DNA of 10,595 nt from JAHWJR01 sp035942035 (GTDB taxonomy: Bacteria > Actinomycetota > Acidimicrobiia > Acidimicrobiales > CADCSY01). Position numbers and translations under genes: made by a program. The DNA is taken from contig DASZDK010000097.1 of assembly GCA_035942035.1 (NCBI GenBank), positions 1 to 10,595 on the forward strand, given 5' to 3'. The notes under the pieces were generated by a model. It was not told where the DNA came from. It worked only from the letters and a program-made list of their open reading frames with translations, and ran no database searches. This document shows, piece after piece, positions 1 through 8,770 of this stretch; positions within the stretch are counted from its first letter, which is position 1; every line of letters starts with the position of its first letter.

Positions 1-2487
1 GCCGAACTCTCCGCTGATCTCGGCATCAAAGGCCTCTTCGAAGCTGCCTGTGGCCACGCCGGCAGGCGCCGGCACCGGCGTGTCGGTGCGGCCCCGTTCG
101 CCGCGGCCCTCCCGATCACCCTTAGGAGCGCTGTCGGAGCGGGGGCTGCGGTCGCCCCGGCCCTCACGGTCGCCCCGTCGGGGGCGCTCGTCACGTCTGC
201 CGCCGTCACGACCACCGCCGTCACGACCACCCCGTCCACCACGACCCTCAGCGCCGGAGGGCCGTTCTCGGGCGGCGGGACGGGGGCTGCCTCCGCCGCC
301 CCCGCCGCCGCTGTCGTCACCGTCGTCGCCGTCGGCCGATACCGGCGTAAGCGAGACCTTGCCCTGGGGATCGATGTCCTCGACCCGGACCTCGATGGGG
401 TCGCCCAGGCTGACTACGTCCTCGACCCGGTCGATGCGCCGGCCCCCGCCCAGCTGCGAGATGTGGACCAGGCCGTCGCGGCCGGTGAGGATATTCCCAA
501 AGGCCCCGAACTTGGTGATGTTGACCACCCGGCCCTGGTAGACCGCGCCCACCTCCGCCGCCGGCGGGTCCATGATCAACTCGATGCGCCGGCGGGCCTC
601 ACGGACCGCCTCGCCGTCCTTGGAGCCGATGGTCACGGTGCCCACCACGCCGTCGTCGTCCACGCCGATGTCGGCGCCGGTCTCCTGCTGCAAGGTGTTG
701 ATGACCTTGCCCTTGGGCCCGATGACCTCGCCGATCTTGTCGATGGGGATCTCGAAGCTGACGATCTTGGGAGCGCCCGCCGCCACGTCGGAGCGGGGCG
801 TGCTGATGGCGGCGTTCATGACCTCGAGGATCTTCACACGGGCGTCACGCGCCTGTTGCAGGGCGGCGGCCAACACGTCGGCCGGGAGCCCCTCGATCTT
901 GGTGTCGAGCTGGAGGGCGGTGACGAACTCGGAGGTGCCGGCGACCTTGAAGTCCATGTCACCGAAGGCGTCCTCGGCACCGAGGATGTCGGTGAGGGTG
1001 GTGTACTTGCCGTCGGCGTACACCAGGCCCATGGCGATGCCGGCCACCGGAGCGGCGATGGGCACGCCGGCGTCCATCAGCGACAGCGAGCTGGCGCACA
1101 CCGAGGCCATGGAGGTGGAGCCGTTGGACGACAGCACCTCCGAGACCAGGCGCAGGGCGTAGGGCCACTGCTCCTTGGAGGGGACCACGGGAAGCACGGC
1201 CCGCTCGGCCAGCAGACCGTGGCCGATCTCGCGGCGCTTGGGGCTGCCCACCCGGCCGGTCTCGCCGTTGGCGTAGGGCGGCATGTTGTAGTGGTGCATG
1301 TAGCGCTTCTTGTCCTCGACGCCGATGGTGTCGAGGAGCTGGTCCATCCGGGGCATGCCCAGGGTGAGGATGTTCAGCACCTGGGTCTCACCTCGCTGGA
1401 ACAGGCTCGAGCCGTGGGCGGTGGCCAGCAACCCGACCTCGGCCGACAGGGCCCGCAGCTCGGTGGGGCCGCGGCCGTCGATGCGGACGCCGTCGTTGAC
1501 GATGCGCTGGCGGATGAGCTCCTTGGTCAGGGCCCGCACGGCCGCCTTGACCTCACGCTCCCGGCCCTCGAACTCGGCCCCCACCGCGGCGAGGATGGCC
1601 TTGGTGGCCTCGTCGGTGGCGGCGTTGCGCTCGGCCTTGGTGGCGATGGTCTGAGCCTGGGCCAGCTGGTCGCTGCCCACCGAGGCCACTCGCTCGTAGA
1701 CGTCGTCGGTGTAGTCGCGCTGGGGCTCGTAGGCCAGGGGCGCACGCGTCCCGGCCTTGGCCACCAGCTCCTCCTGGAGCTCGATCGACTCCCGGATCCA
1801 GGTCTTGGCCGCCTCGAGGCCGTCGGCGATGACGTCCTCGGTGACGTGGGGCGCGCCCTCGTCGTAGTACTGGCACGCCTCTTCGGTGCCGCCGCCCTCG
1901 ACCATCATGATGGCGATGTCGTCACCGGCGCGCCGGCCGCACACAACCAGCTCGAAGGTGCTCTCCTCGCCGTCGGCGTAGGTGGGGTGGGGCCGCCACG
2001 TGCCCTGGCGGTCGAAGGCGATGCGCACGGCGCCGAGCGGGCCCTCGAAGGGGATGCCCGAGACCATGAGCGCCGCCGAGGCGACGTTGATGGCGAGCAC
2101 GTCGTGGGGGTTCTGCAGGTCGGCACCGAGGACCGTGCCCACGATCTGGGTCTCGTTGCGGTACCCCTCGGCGAAGCTGGGGCGCAGCGGCCGGTCGATC
2201 AGGCGGCAGGTCAGGATGGCGGTCTCGCTGGGTCGGCCCTCGCGGCGGAAGAACGAGCCGGGGATCTTCCCCGCCGCGTACATCCGCTCCTCGATGTCGA
2301 CGGTCAGCGGAAAGAAGTCGATGCCCTCACGGAGTCCCTTGGAGGCGTTGGCGGTGACCAGCACCACGGTGTCGCCGATCTGGCCGACCACGGCGCCCTG
2401 GGACTGCGGGGCGAGCTTGCCGGTCTCGAACGAGAGGGTCTTGTCGGTCCCGGTGATGGGACCGGAGACGGAGGTGGGCTCTGGCAT
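1..2487 (-). CDS. pnp: Polyribonucleotide nucleotidyltransferase (PNPase), C-terminus cut by window edge
   Basis: PNPase degrades RNA 3'-to-5' with phosphate and can add tails; in bacteria it acts in the cytoplasm as a ring-shaped trimer. The frame is open from ATG 2487 to base 1, giving 829 codons without a stop. Visible parts: first RNase PH-like domain (about 11-150) with the RNA-contacting FFRREGRP loop at 79-86; helical linker (about 235-330); second RNase PH domain (about 335-560) with NGSTSM at 455-460 and the catalytic set D506, D512 and K514 (GDMDFKVAG); KH domain (about 577-640) with IGPKGK at 589-594; S1 domain (about 647-714). These match E. coli D486, D492 and K494. A usual PNPase ends shortly after S1 (about 710-750 residues). 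This one continues for at least 113 residues as a Gly/Arg/Asp-rich tail that ends, within view, in SFEEAFDAEISGEFG. The start is supported by AAAGG five bases upstream. Identity is certain; the true C-terminus lies outside the window. Confidence 0.97.
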   Translation of the reverse strand, partial: MPEPTSVSGPITGTDKTLSFETGKLAPQSQGAVVGQIGDTVVLVTANASKGLREGIDFFPLTVDIEERMYAAGKIPGSFFRREGRPSETAILTCRLIDRPLRPSFAEGYRNETQIVGTVLGADLQNPHDVLAINVASAALMVSGIPFEGPLGAVRIAFDRQGTWRPHPTYADGEESTFELVVCGRRAGDDIAIMMVEGGGTEEACQYYDEGAPHVTEDVIADGLEAAKTWIRESIELQEELVAKAGTRAPLAYEPQRDYTDDVYERVASVGSDQLAQAQTIATKAERNAATDEATKAILAAVGAEFEGREREVKAAVRALTKELIRQRIVNDGVRIDGRGPTELRALSAEVGLLATAHGSSLFQRGETQVLNILTLGMPRMDQLLDTIGVEDKKRYMHHYNMPPYANGETGRVGSPKRREIGHGLLAERAVLPVVPSKEQWPYALRLVSEVLSSNGSTSMASVCASSLSLMDAGVPIAAPVAGIAMGLVYADGKYTTLTDILGAEDAFGDMDFKVAGTSEFVTALQLDTKIEGLPADVLAAALQQARDARVKILEVMNAAISTPRSDVAAGAPKIVSFEIPIDKIGEVIGPKGKVINTLQQETGADIGVDDDGVVGTVTIGSKDGEAVREARRRIELIMDPPAAEVGAVYQGRVVNITKFGAFGNILTGRDGLVHISQLGGGRRIDRVEDVVSLGDPIEVRVEDIDPQGKVSLTPVSADGDDGDDSGGGGGGGSPRPAARERPSGAEGRGGRGGRDGGGRDGGRRDERPRRGDREGRGDRSPRSDSAPKGDREGRGERGRTDTPVPAPAGVATGSFEEAFDAEISGEFG

Positions 2488-2492
2488 AGGTG

Positions 2493-2497
2493 CCTTT
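2493..2497 (-). promoter_or_regulatory. Ribosome binding site of pnp
   Basis: AAAGG lies five bases upstream of the ATG at 2487, a normal Shine-Dalgarno spacing, and it fixes the pnp start. It is downstream of the leader hairpin and unpaired in that fold. Confidence 0.6.
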
Positions 2498-2524
2498 CTG
2501 TCGGTGGCAGCGGCTGGCCAGTTC

Positions 2525-2567
2525 CCAGTCGTCGGGCTCCCGTCGCTGACGAGGGCCCGGCGACTGG
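2525..2567 (-). promoter_or_regulatory. Long stem-loop in the pnp 5' leader
   Basis: Read on the minus strand, CCAGTCGCCGGGC (2567-2555) pairs with GCCCGACGACTGG (2537-2525): 12 of 13 positions pair, with one C-A mismatch. The 17-base interior folds again (2553-2548 with 2544-2539, one G-U pair) around a 3-base AGC loop. The whole element is therefore one nearly continuous hairpin, ending 37 bases before the pnp ATG. In E. coli a long hairpin in the same rpsO-pnp spacer is cut by RNase III and mediates PNPase autoregulation. The same role here is inference from position and shape. Confidence 0.6.
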
Positions 2568-2627
2568 CAGCTGACACTTCCCGCCGCCGGGAGTGGAACG
2601 AAATCGGCTCCGCCGGAAAACGACGAC

Positions 2628-2647
2628 GAGCAGCCCGAAGGCTGCCC
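2628..2647 (-). terminator. UUCG stem-loop just after rpsO (partial terminator or RNA-protecting hairpin)
   Basis: On the minus strand GGGCAGCC (2647-2640) and GGCTGCTC (2635-2628) pair over 8 bp, including one G-U, around a C(UUCG)G tetraloop, an exceptionally stable loop. It begins eight bases after the rpsO stop. The following bases are GTCGTCG and only then four T, so it is not a textbook intrinsic terminator. It could attenuate read-through into pnp or protect the 3' end of rpsO mRNA. E. coli has a terminator at the equivalent place, which supports the idea but does not prove it. Confidence 0.5.
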
Positions 2648-2655
2648 GGAGGTCG

Positions 2656-2913
2656 TCAGCGCCGGAGGCCGAGCCGGGCGTTGATGGCCCGGTAGCGCTC
2701 GACGTCGTTGTTGCGCAGATACGCCTGGAGGCGCTTGCGCCGGCCGACGAGCTTCAACAGCCCTCTACGGCTGTGATGGTCCTTCTTGTGCTCCTTGAGG
2801 TGCTCGTTGAGGTGGTTGATGCGCTCCGTGAGGAGTGCGATCTGGACCTCGGGCGAGCCGGTGTCGCCCTCGTGGAGGCTGTACTCGCTGATGGTGGCGG
2901 ACTTCTCGGGCAT
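2656..2913 (-). CDS. rpsO: 30S ribosomal protein S15
   Basis: S15 is a primary binder of 16S rRNA in the central domain of the small subunit and is needed for platform assembly and for the subunit bridge to 23S rRNA. The 85-residue product has the family signature HEGDTGSPEVQIALLTERI at 14-32, the KDHHSRRGLL loop at 44-53 that contacts rRNA, and the basic end LGLRR. Family members are usually 88-89 residues; this one is about four shorter, all at the extreme N-terminus before the EGDTGSPE block, so no functional element is missing. The ATG at 2913 is preceded by GAGG only five bases away, slightly close. It sits 79 bases after ribF and 168 bases before pnp, the classic rpsO-pnp pair. Confidence 0.98.
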   Translation of the reverse strand: MPEKSATISEYSLHEGDTGSPEVQIALLTERINHLNEHLKEHKKDHHSRRGLLKLVGRRKRLQAYLRNNDVERYRAINARLGLRR

Positions 2914-2949
2914 GATCCTCGCTGGCGCGCTGTCGCGGACGTCGCATCC

Positions 2950-2955
2950 ACGCTA
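2950..2955 (-). promoter_or_regulatory. Possible -10 element for rpsO
   Basis: TAGCGT on the minus strand fits the actinobacterial TANNNT -10 pattern and would give a leader of about 30 bases before the rpsO ATG. No recognisable TTGAC-like -35 lies 16-19 bases upstream. The same bases form a small ACGCT/AGCGT hairpin. It is offered only because rpsO often has its own promoter. Confidence 0.2.
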
Positions 2956-2992
2956 GCAGCGTCCGGCTCCGCCGAGCGGCTCTACCGAGCGG

Positions 2993-3946
2993 CTACACCG
3001 ACCGGCTGAGCACGGCGCGAGTGGCATCGACGTCACGGGCCATCTGGGCCACCAGGTCCTCGACCGAGTCGAACCGCTCTTCGGCCCGGAGCCGCTCGAC
3101 GAAGCGGACGGCACCGGTCTCGCCGTAGAGGTCCCCGTCGAAGTCGAGGAGGTAGGCCTCCAACAACAGGCGGTCCGAGGTGGGCGAGAAGGTGGGGCGC
3201 CGGCCGAGGGCGACGGCGGCGGGGTGCACCGTGCCCGCGGGGCGGACGTACCAGCCGGCGTAGATGCCCGGCGCCGGCAACTGGATGGTCGGGGGCACGG
3301 CCACGTTGGCGGTCGGGTAGCCCAGCGGCCCACCCCGCTGGTGACCGCGCTGCACCACGCCCCGCACTTCGTGGGGCCGCCCTAGCATCCGGGCCGCTTG
3401 AGCCACGTCCCCGGCGGCCAGGGCCCAGCGGATGGCCGTCGACGAGATGGGAGGCTCGGCGTCGCCGACGCCGGCGCTCGCCAGGTCGACGCCGCGGACG
3501 TCGAAGCCGTACCGGGCGCCCATGGCCTGCAGCAAGGCCACGTCACCTCTGCGCCGGTGCCCGAAGTGGAAGTCGGCCCCGACCACCACGGCACGAGCGG
3601 CCAGGCAGCCGACGAGGATCTCGGTCACGAACTCCTCAGCCGGTTCCTTGGCCCGGACCTCGTCGAAGGGCACCACCATCGTCACCTCGACGCCGACCTC
3701 CGCCAGCCGCTCGAGCCGTTGGTCGAGGTCGGTGAGCAGCAGCGGTGCCGACTCCGGGCGCACCACCGTGGCCGGGTGGCGGTCGAAGGTCACCGCCGCG
3801 GTAACCGCTCCCTCCGTCGTGGCCAGCCGCCGGGCGGTGCCGATGACGGCCTGGTGGCCGCGGTGGACCCCGTCGAAGAAGCCGACGGTGACCGCGGCCC
3901 CCTCGGCCCGGGGCGGGCACGGGTCGCCGGCGGTGATGACGTCCAC
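2993..3946 (-). CDS. ribF: Bifunctional riboflavin kinase / FMN adenylyltransferase
   Basis: RibF phosphorylates riboflavin to FMN and then adenylylates FMN to FAD in the cytoplasm. The 317-residue protein has the two expected modules. The N-terminal nucleotidyltransferase shows VGFFDGVHRGH at 21-31, VGADFHFGHRRRG at 122-134 and ISSTAIRWAL at 167-176. The C-terminal riboflavin kinase shows GYPTANV at 209-215, GIYAGWYV at 227-234 and the LLEAYLLDFDGDLYGE block at 261-276, whose Glu263 matches the usual catalytic glutamate. Length is normal. The start is GTG at 3946, the most upstream canonical start in this frame and a good fit to the family N-terminus. No Shine-Dalgarno is visible before it, and TACCGT lies six bases upstream, so initiation may be leaderless. 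It follows truB after 52 bases. Confidence 0.96.
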   Translation of the reverse strand: MDVITAGDPCPPRAEGAAVTVGFFDGVHRGHQAVIGTARRLATTEGAVTAAVTFDRHPATVVRPESAPLLLTDLDQRLERLAEVGVEVTMVVPFDEVRAKEPAEEFVTEILVGCLAARAVVVGADFHFGHRRRGDVALLQAMGARYGFDVRGVDLASAGVGDAEPPISSTAIRWALAAGDVAQAARMLGRPHEVRGVVQRGHQRGGPLGYPTANVAVPPTIQLPAPGIYAGWYVRPAGTVHPAAVALGRRPTFSPTSDRLLLEAYLLDFDGDLYGETGAVRFVERLRAEERFDSVEDLVAQMARDVDATRAVLSRSV

Positions 3947-3952
3947 GGGCCG

Positions 3953-3958
3953 ACGGTA
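3953..3958 (-). promoter_or_regulatory. Possible -10 element for a leaderless ribF transcript
   Basis: TACCGT (TANNNT type) ends six bases before the GTG start of ribF, the spacing expected if transcription begins at the start codon itself. No Shine-Dalgarno sequence and no clear -35 are present. A weak GACGG/CCGTC hairpin (3952-3969) covers the same bases. The assignment rests on pattern and spacing only. Confidence 0.28.
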
Positions 3959-3998
3959 GTGCAGCCGTCCCGCGGCGGTGCCTTCGAACCAGGGTCGG

Positions 3999-4880
3999 TC
4001 AGCGGGCGGCCAGCACCACGGTGGGACGGGCCCGCTCGCCTGCCGCCTCGTAGACGGCGAGCAGCTCCCCCGTCGCCGCCGAGGTGACCGCCCACGGCCC
4101 CTCGCCGGGGAACGCCACCTGCTCCCCGGTACGCACCAGCCGGGTGCCGGTGGCGACCAGGGCGGCCACGCCGTCGCCGACCGGCACCCGGTGGAGGTGG
4201 GTGACCGCCTCGACGGGAGGGGCGACCTCCAGGTCGTCGAGCGGGCGGGCCCGGGCCTCGGTGAAGGGCCCGACGGCGGTGCGCCGCAGCGCCCGCAGAT
4301 GCCCCCCGCCTCCGAGGGCCCGTCCCAGGTCGGCGGCCAGGGAGCGGACGTAGGTGCCCGAGGAGCAGTCGACCTCCACCCGCAGCACGGGGCCGGTCTC
4401 GCCCCGGCCGGCCTCCCCCGTCACCTCGAAGCGGTGCACGGTGACCGCTCGCGCCTCCCGCTCCACCTGGAGACCCTGCCGGGCCAGCTCGTGCAGCCGG
4501 CGCCCGCCCACCCGCACCGCCGACACCATGGGTGGCACCTGCTCGATGTCGCCGACCAGAGCTGCCGCCGCCGCCCTGACCTCGTGCAACGTGACCTGCC
4601 CCATGTCGAAGGTGCCGACCACGTCGCCGGCGGCGTCGAGCGTGGTCGTCTCCACGCCGAGGACGATCTCGCCCACGTAGGACTTGGGAAGGGGCGTCAC
4701 GTAGCGGAGCAGCCGGGTGGCCCGCCCCACGCCGAGGACCAGGACCCCGGTGGCATCGGGGTCGAGGGTGCCGGCGTGGCCGACCCGCCGGGTGCCCAGC
4801 AGGCGGCGGGCCCGGGCGACCACGTCGTGGGAGGTGCAGCCCGCCGGCTTGTCGACCACGACCACGCCGTCGGGGCTCAT
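3999..4880 (-). CDS. truB: tRNA pseudouridine(55) synthase
   Basis: TruB makes pseudouridine 55 in the T-loop of nearly all tRNAs and also helps tRNA fold. The 293-residue product has VVVDKPAGCTSHDVV at 7-21, GHAGTLDPDATGVLVLGVG at 34-52 with catalytic Asp40, the KSYVG segment with Tyr68 (the equivalent of the active-site Tyr76 of E. coli), PPMVSAVRVGGRRLHELARQG from 116, and CSSGTYVRSLAADLG at 172-186. The C-terminal 80 residues form the small accessory domain usual in actinobacterial TruB. ATG 4880 overlaps the rbfA stop as ATGA, implying translational coupling. AGGAGG ends only one base before this ATG, unusually close, so coupling rather than fresh ribosome binding may drive it. The next in-frame start, GTG 4865, would leave the SD too far away. 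Confidence 0.96.
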   Translation of the reverse strand: MSPDGVVVVDKPAGCTSHDVVARARRLLGTRRVGHAGTLDPDATGVLVLGVGRATRLLRYVTPLPKSYVGEIVLGVETTTLDAAGDVVGTFDMGQVTLHEVRAAAAALVGDIEQVPPMVSAVRVGGRRLHELARQGLQVEREARAVTVHRFEVTGEAGRGETGPVLRVEVDCSSGTYVRSLAADLGRALGGGGHLRALRRTAVGPFTEARARPLDDLEVAPPVEAVTHLHRVPVGDGVAALVATGTRLVRTGEQVAFPGEGPWAVTSAATGELLAVYEAAGERARPTVVLAAR

Positions 4881-5305
4881 GCCTCCTGGTCGGGCTCGGG
4901 CTCGCGGCCGAGCGCCTCGTCCTCGTGGTCGGCGATCACGCTCTCCCGCAGCAGTTGCTCGATGCGGGCGCTGCTGTGGATCACCTGGTCGACCCTGAAG
5001 GAGAGCTCCGGGGTCCGCTTCAGGCGAGCCTGGCGGCCGATGGCCGCCTGCAGGCGGACGCGGTGATCGGCCAGTGCCTCGGCGGCCTCGCCCTCCTCCT
5101 CGCCCAGCCGGGAGAACTCCACGGTGGCGCGGCGCAGGTCGGGGTCGACCCCCACGTGGGTGATGGTCACCAGGTCCAGACGCTCGTCGTCGAGCCGCTC
5201 GAGCTCCTCGGCCACGATCTCCCGGCACAGCTCGTTGACCCGGGCCATGCGCGGGTAGCGGCCGGGTTGGCGCTCGCTGCTGGCGCGTCCCCGCCTACGG
5301 CTCAT
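4877..5305 (-). CDS. rbfA: Ribosome-binding factor A
   Basis: RbfA is a small KH-type protein that binds the immature 30S subunit near 16S rRNA helix 1 and is needed for late maturation and cold growth. The 142-residue product shows the family core: RVNELCREIVAEEL at 22-35, the strand segment LVTITHVGVDPDLRRATVEFS at about 45-65, and the C-terminal RLKRTPELSFRVDQVIHSS at 94-112. The chosen ATG 5305 has GAGGAG at an ideal spacing of eight bases; ATG 5248, nearer the conserved core, has no such site. The start overlaps the end of the DUF503 gene by 11 bases, and the stop overlaps truB by four. The acidic end (ADHEDEALGREPEPDQEA) is a variable tail. Confidence 0.95.
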   Translation of the reverse strand: MSRRRGRASSERQPGRYPRMARVNELCREIVAEELERLDDERLDLVTITHVGVDPDLRRATVEFSRLGEEEGEAAEALADHRVRLQAAIGRQARLKRTPELSFRVDQVIHSSARIEQLLRESVIADHEDEALGREPEPDQEA

Positions 5306-5585
5306 CCAGCCAGCTCCTCGCGCTGGAGAGCACCTGGATGTCGGGTCGAGACCACACGAAGCGCTCCACCTCGTCGAGGATCTCACAGACGTGGCCGGCG
5401 GTCGACGCCACCGTGGCCACGCCCACCAGGGTCCGCTGCCACTGGTCGTGGTGGCCCACCTCGGCAGCGGCGACGTGGTAGCGCCGGCGCAGCCCCTCCA
5501 CCAAGGGGCGGACCACCGAGCGCTTGGCCTTGAGCGACCGACACTCGGGGATGTGCAGGTCGAACTCCACCGCCGCCGCGTGCAC
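5295..5585 (-). CDS. DUF503 (YlxP-like) protein
   Basis: This 96-residue protein belongs to the DUF503/YlxP family, commonly found between infB and rbfA in Gram-positive bacteria. Its biochemical role is not settled; the location has led to proposals of a part in ribosome assembly. Visible family features are the start VHAAAVEFDLHIPECRSL, the SLKAKRSVVRPLVEGLRRR block at 17-35, AEVGHHDQWQRTLVGVA at 41-57 and an amphipathic helix EILDEVERFVW at 68-78. The start is taken as GTG 5585, immediately before the conserved beta strand; longer versions of the frame run back into infB and give no family-like sequence. The Shine-Dalgarno is weak (GGTGG). The gene lies 29 bases after infB and overlaps rbfA by 11. 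Confidence 0.9.
   Translation of the reverse strand: MHAAAVEFDLHIPECRSLKAKRSVVRPLVEGLRRRYHVAAAEVGHHDQWQRTLVGVATVASTAGHVCEILDEVERFVWSRPDIQVLSSARSWLDEP
5314..5319 (-). promoter_or_regulatory. Ribosome binding site deciding the rbfA start
   Basis: GAGGAG lies eight bases before ATG 5305, inside the 3' end of the DUF503 gene. It favours this start over ATG 5248, which has no purine-rich site in front of it. Confidence 0.65.
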
Positions 5586-5614
5586 GACCGACCACCGTAC
5601 CGGTGGCCGGTCGC

Positions 5615-8455
<2,841 letters not shown>

Positions 8456-8464
8456 GTTGCTGAC

Positions 8465-8770
8465 TCAACCCCTTCGTTCCGTTGTGACGCCGCCACCGTC
8501 GGCGTAACGCCCCATCCTCGCACGGTCTTCGGCCTCCTCGCGGAGCGAGGCCACCGCCTCTGGTGTCACCGGGCCCCGCAAGCTCCTCTGGAAGGCACCC
8601 CGGCGCTCGGCCCGGTCGACGCATGCCGGCGACCCGGAGCACAACCACGCACCCCGGCCCGGCAACGTGCGGCCGACCTCCAGTGTGCCGTCGAATCGCC
8701 GAATCACACGCGTCAACTCATCTGGCCCGCTTCGCCGACGGCAACCGATGCACGTGCGACGGGGGGCTAT
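8465..8770 (-). CDS. ylxR: YlxR/RnpM family RNA-binding protein, probable ATA start
   Basis: This 101-residue protein belongs to the YlxR (DUF448) family, nucleic-acid-binding proteins encoded between nusA and infB; the Bacillus subtilis member has been reported to bind RNase P and modulate it (RnpM). Visible features are APRRTCIGCRRR at 2-13 with the CxxC pair Cys7/Cys10, the GRGAWLC motif at 38-44, a further Cys50, and FQRSLRGPV at 60-68. No ATG, GTG or TTG lies near the expected N-terminus. ATA at 8770 overlaps the nusA TAG and has GGAGG seven bases before it, so it is the best candidate. In-frame alternatives are TTG 8716 and GTG 8707, which would delete the CxxC motif, and GTG 8983, which would add 71 residues read from nusA in another frame. 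Family identity is firm; the start is uncertain. Confidence 0.85.
   Translation of the reverse strand: MAPRRTCIGCRRRSGPDELTRVIRRFDGTLEVGRTLPGRGAWLCSGSPACVDRAERRGAFQRSLRGPVTPEAVASLREEAEDRARMGRYADGGGVTTERRG

Noticed and set aside
180..260. Short GC-rich direct repeats (CGTGACGGCGGT-like) at the left end, considered as a CRISPR or mobile repeat
   Set aside because: They are in frame within pnp and encode the Arg/Asp/Gly repeats of the PNPase tail, with no spacers or palindromic repeat units.
463..2574. 703-codon open frame on the plus strand opposite pnp
   Set aside because: It is Gly/Asp/Leu/Val/His-rich sequence with no family resemblance, exactly antisense to well-conserved PNPase codons. 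GC-rich third positions remove stops from the opposite strand.
2970..2992. CCGCTCGG direct repeat just after the ribF stop
   Set aside because: Two 8-base copies in a 70% GC spacer are expected by chance, and no partner site or protein suggests an operator.
3975..3998. GGTTCGAA in the truB-ribF gap, resembling a tRNA T-loop
   Set aside because: No matching T-stem, anticodon arm or acceptor stem can be drawn around it, and the gap is too short for a tRNA.
3947..3998. FMN riboswitch upstream of ribF
   Set aside because: The gap is 52 bases, less than half the size of an FMN aptamer, and none of its conserved sequence blocks is present.
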